Positions 4,971-6,054 of a DNA stretch of 6,054 nucleotides are shown piece after piece. Every line of letters begins with the position of its first letter. The stretch's first letter is position 1. The DNA is from Verrucomicrobiota bacterium (GTDB taxonomy: Bacteria > Verrucomicrobiota > Kiritimatiellia > Kiritimatiellales > Pontiellaceae). Location of the stretch: positions 1 through 6,054 of the forward strand of contig DOEU01000119.1 of assembly GCA_003532555.1 (NCBI GenBank). The letters are read 5' to 3'. Below the pieces are notes generated by a model. It ran no database searches. It had not been told where the DNA came from and saw nothing but the letters and a program-made list of their open reading frames with translations. A program made the position numbers and the translations under genes.

Positions 4971-5887
4971 CCGTAATTTACGGTCCCAACTAGTTGTTTA
5001 ATATCGTTCAAGTCTTTGTCGATCAAAAAAGTTTCGATGCCGTTGATGACCCGTATGGCAGTGCTGGGATCGATAAAGTTTGCGGTACCTACGGCAACAG
5101 CGCTTGCTCCGGCAATGAAAAATTCGATGGCATCTTCGGGCTCAAATATGCCTCCCATCCCGATGATGGGTAGGTTAGTTTTTTGGGCAGCATCGTGAAC
5201 GAGCTTGATGGCAATGGGTTTGATGGCAGGCCCGCTTAGACCGCCGCTTCCATTGGCTAAAACGGGTTTGTGAGTTTTAATGTCGATCCCCATGGCAGGA
5301 AATGAATTCATGATTGCAAGTGCGTCCGCTCCCGCTTTTTCCGCCGCCTGCGCAAAAGCTCCGATATCGGAGACATTAGGAGCGAGTTTGGGAATAATGG
5401 GTTTTTTTGTTTTTTGTCGAACGAGTTCAATGACACTCGAAAAAATAGAGAGGTCAGTTCCAAAGGCCGAGCCACCTTCTTTGATGTTAGGGCAGGAGAG
5501 GTTTATTTCATAGGCGTGAATTCCGGATTCGTTATCAAGTTGTTCGATGACTTTGCCGTATTCTTCGATGGTCTTTCCCCAGATATTCACAATTACAGGG
5601 GTGGTATAATCGGCGAGAAAAGGAACATAGGTATCGATGAATCCTTGTGCGCCCGGACCGGGGAGACCAATTGCGTTGAGCATACCTCCGCGGGTTTCAT
5701 GGGTGCGGGGGGTGGGGTTGCCAAGGTGAACGTCTGGGGCAATCCCTTTTACGGTAATGGCGCCGAGGCGATTGAGATCGACGAGTTCGGCATATTCGGG
5801 TCCGTAACCAAAGGTGCCGGAGGCGACGGTTACGGGGTTTTGCATCGTCATGGAGCCGATTTGAACGGCAAGATTGGGTTTATTCAT
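4967..5887 (-). CDS. pyrD: Dihydroorotate dehydrogenase, class 1B catalytic subunit
   Basis: A 306-residue FMN flavoprotein that oxidises dihydroorotate to orotate, the fourth step of UMP synthesis, in the cytoplasm. With the start at 5887 the landmarks are SGTFGYGPEY near the N-terminus, Lys47 (ITVKG), NAIGLPGPG, the catalytic-loop NLSCPN with Cys132 as the base, Lys167 (PKLAPN), NGSGGLSGPAIKP (212-224), GMGGIF (243-248) and GTANF (267-271), the FMN phosphate site. Cysteine as base and the adjacent pyrK place it in class 1B, which passes electrons to NAD through PyrK; classes 1A and 2 lack this partner, and class 2 uses Ser. A start at 5923 is open but would overlap pyrK by 44 bases and lacks a ribosome binding site; the chosen start has GAGAGG nine bases upstream, overlaps pyrK by only eight bases and gives the usual length. 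It overlaps the next gene by four bases. Confidence 0.97.
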   Translation of the reverse strand: MNKPNLAVQIGSMTMQNPVTVASGTFGYGPEYAELVDLNRLGAITVKGIAPDVHLGNPTPRTHETRGGMLNAIGLPGPGAQGFIDTYVPFLADYTTPVIVNIWGKTIEEYGKVIEQLDNESGIHAYEINLSCPNIKEGGSAFGTDLSIFSSVIELVRQKTKKPIIPKLAPNVSDIGAFAQAAEKAGADALAIMNSFPAMGIDIKTHKPVLANGSGGLSGPAIKPIAIKLVHDAAQKTNLPIIGMGGIFEPEDAIEFFIAGASAVAVGTANFIDPSTAIRVINGIETFLIDKDLNDIKQLVGTVNYG

Positions 5888-6054
5888 CCCAAAGTACCTC
5901 TCTTGATTCGAAGATGGGCCCATCTTTGCAGCATCGAGCCCACTGCCATCCTGTTTCTGTTTTTTGTTTGATAACGCAGGTTAAGCAGGCGCCTACCGCG
6001 CAAGCCATATTTTCGTCCAGAGATAACCAGGCTTTAAAGTTATATTCGATGGCT
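5880..6054 (-). CDS. pyrK: Dihydroorotate dehydrogenase electron-transfer subunit, C-terminal part (5' end beyond window)
   Basis: The last 57 codons of a minus-strand frame that enters at the right edge and stops at TAA 5880-5882. The visible residues include MACAVGACLTCVIK and CCKDGPIFESREVLWDE, the 2Fe-2S cluster region and C-terminus typical of PyrK. Cluster ligands are Cys18, Cys23, Cys26 and either Cys41 or Cys42 of the visible fragment (C-x4-C-x2-C, then 14 or 15 residues); Cys42, directly before KDGP, fits the family alignment best, and the doubled cysteine is slightly unusual. PyrK carries FAD and the 2Fe-2S cluster and moves electrons from PyrD's FMN to NAD. The FAD and NAD domains lie outside the window. 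The stop overlaps the pyrD start by eight bases, supporting coupled synthesis of the two subunits. Confidence 0.94.
   Translation of the reverse strand, partial: AIEYNFKAWLSLDENMACAVGACLTCVIKQKTETGWQWARCCKDGPIFESREVLWDE
5897..5902 (-). promoter_or_regulatory. Ribosome binding site deciding the pyrD start
   Basis: GAGAGG on the minus strand, nine bases before the ATG at 5887 and located within the last codons of pyrK. No comparable sequence precedes the in-frame ATG at 5923, so the shorter pyrD start is preferred. Confidence 0.75.

Noticed and set aside
5888..5923. Longer pyrD start at 5923
   Set aside because: It adds 12 residues not typical of the family, would overlap pyrK by 44 bases and lacks a ribosome binding site, while the ATG at 5887 has GAGAGG at good spacing.
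5414..5971. Plus-strand frame of 185 codons opposite pyrD and pyrK
   Set aside because: Antisense shadow of two firmly identified genes; glycine- and valine-rich composition mirrors pyrD codons.

Overview
The window looks like a bacterial chromosome segment from the PVC superphylum (Lentisphaerota, Kiritimatiellota or Verrucomicrobiota). This rests mainly on the large membrane-anchored Ser/Thr kinase with a DWG motif, a glycine-rich loop of the GGMK type and a TPR/leucine-rich C-terminal region, and on Gram-negative envelope genes (outer-membrane porin, lipoprotein). The phylum assignment is an inference.

Layout. (1) 1-1903, minus strand: the first 634 residues of a transmembrane Ser/Thr protein kinase, running off the left edge with no stop codon in the window. 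(2) 1904-2249: a very AT-rich divergent intergenic region with a candidate promoter for the kinase, two alternative promoter candidates for the porin and an imperfect hairpin in the probable porin leader. (3) 2250-3338, plus strand: a 362-residue beta-barrel porin of the phosphate-selective O/P type. (4) 3339-3449: a convergent gap with an intrinsic terminator. (5) 3450-6054, minus strand: a tight operon read right to left: pyrK (3' end only), pyrD, an unrecognised single-pass membrane protein, and a lipoprotein that looks like a two-lobed aspartyl-protease (retropepsin-like) protein.

How the genes work together. PyrK and PyrD form the NAD-dependent class 1B dihydroorotate dehydrogenase of pyrimidine synthesis; their genes overlap by 8 bp. 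pyrD overlaps the membrane-protein gene by 4 bp (ATGA), and the lipoprotein gene follows after 21 bp, so two envelope proteins of unknown role appear translationally or transcriptionally coupled to pyrimidine synthesis. The kinase and the porin are divergent and share a regulatory region, but no functional link is shown by the sequence.

Most interesting signals: the kinase lacks the usual VAIK lysine but carries a lysine in the glycine-rich loop exactly 17 residues earlier, the arrangement known from eukaryotic WNK kinases; the lipoprotein appears to contain an internal duplication with two candidate catalytic aspartates, and a C9 homopolymer in its coding strand that could cause phase variation; and the kinase gene has extreme G-over-C strand asymmetry unlike its neighbours.
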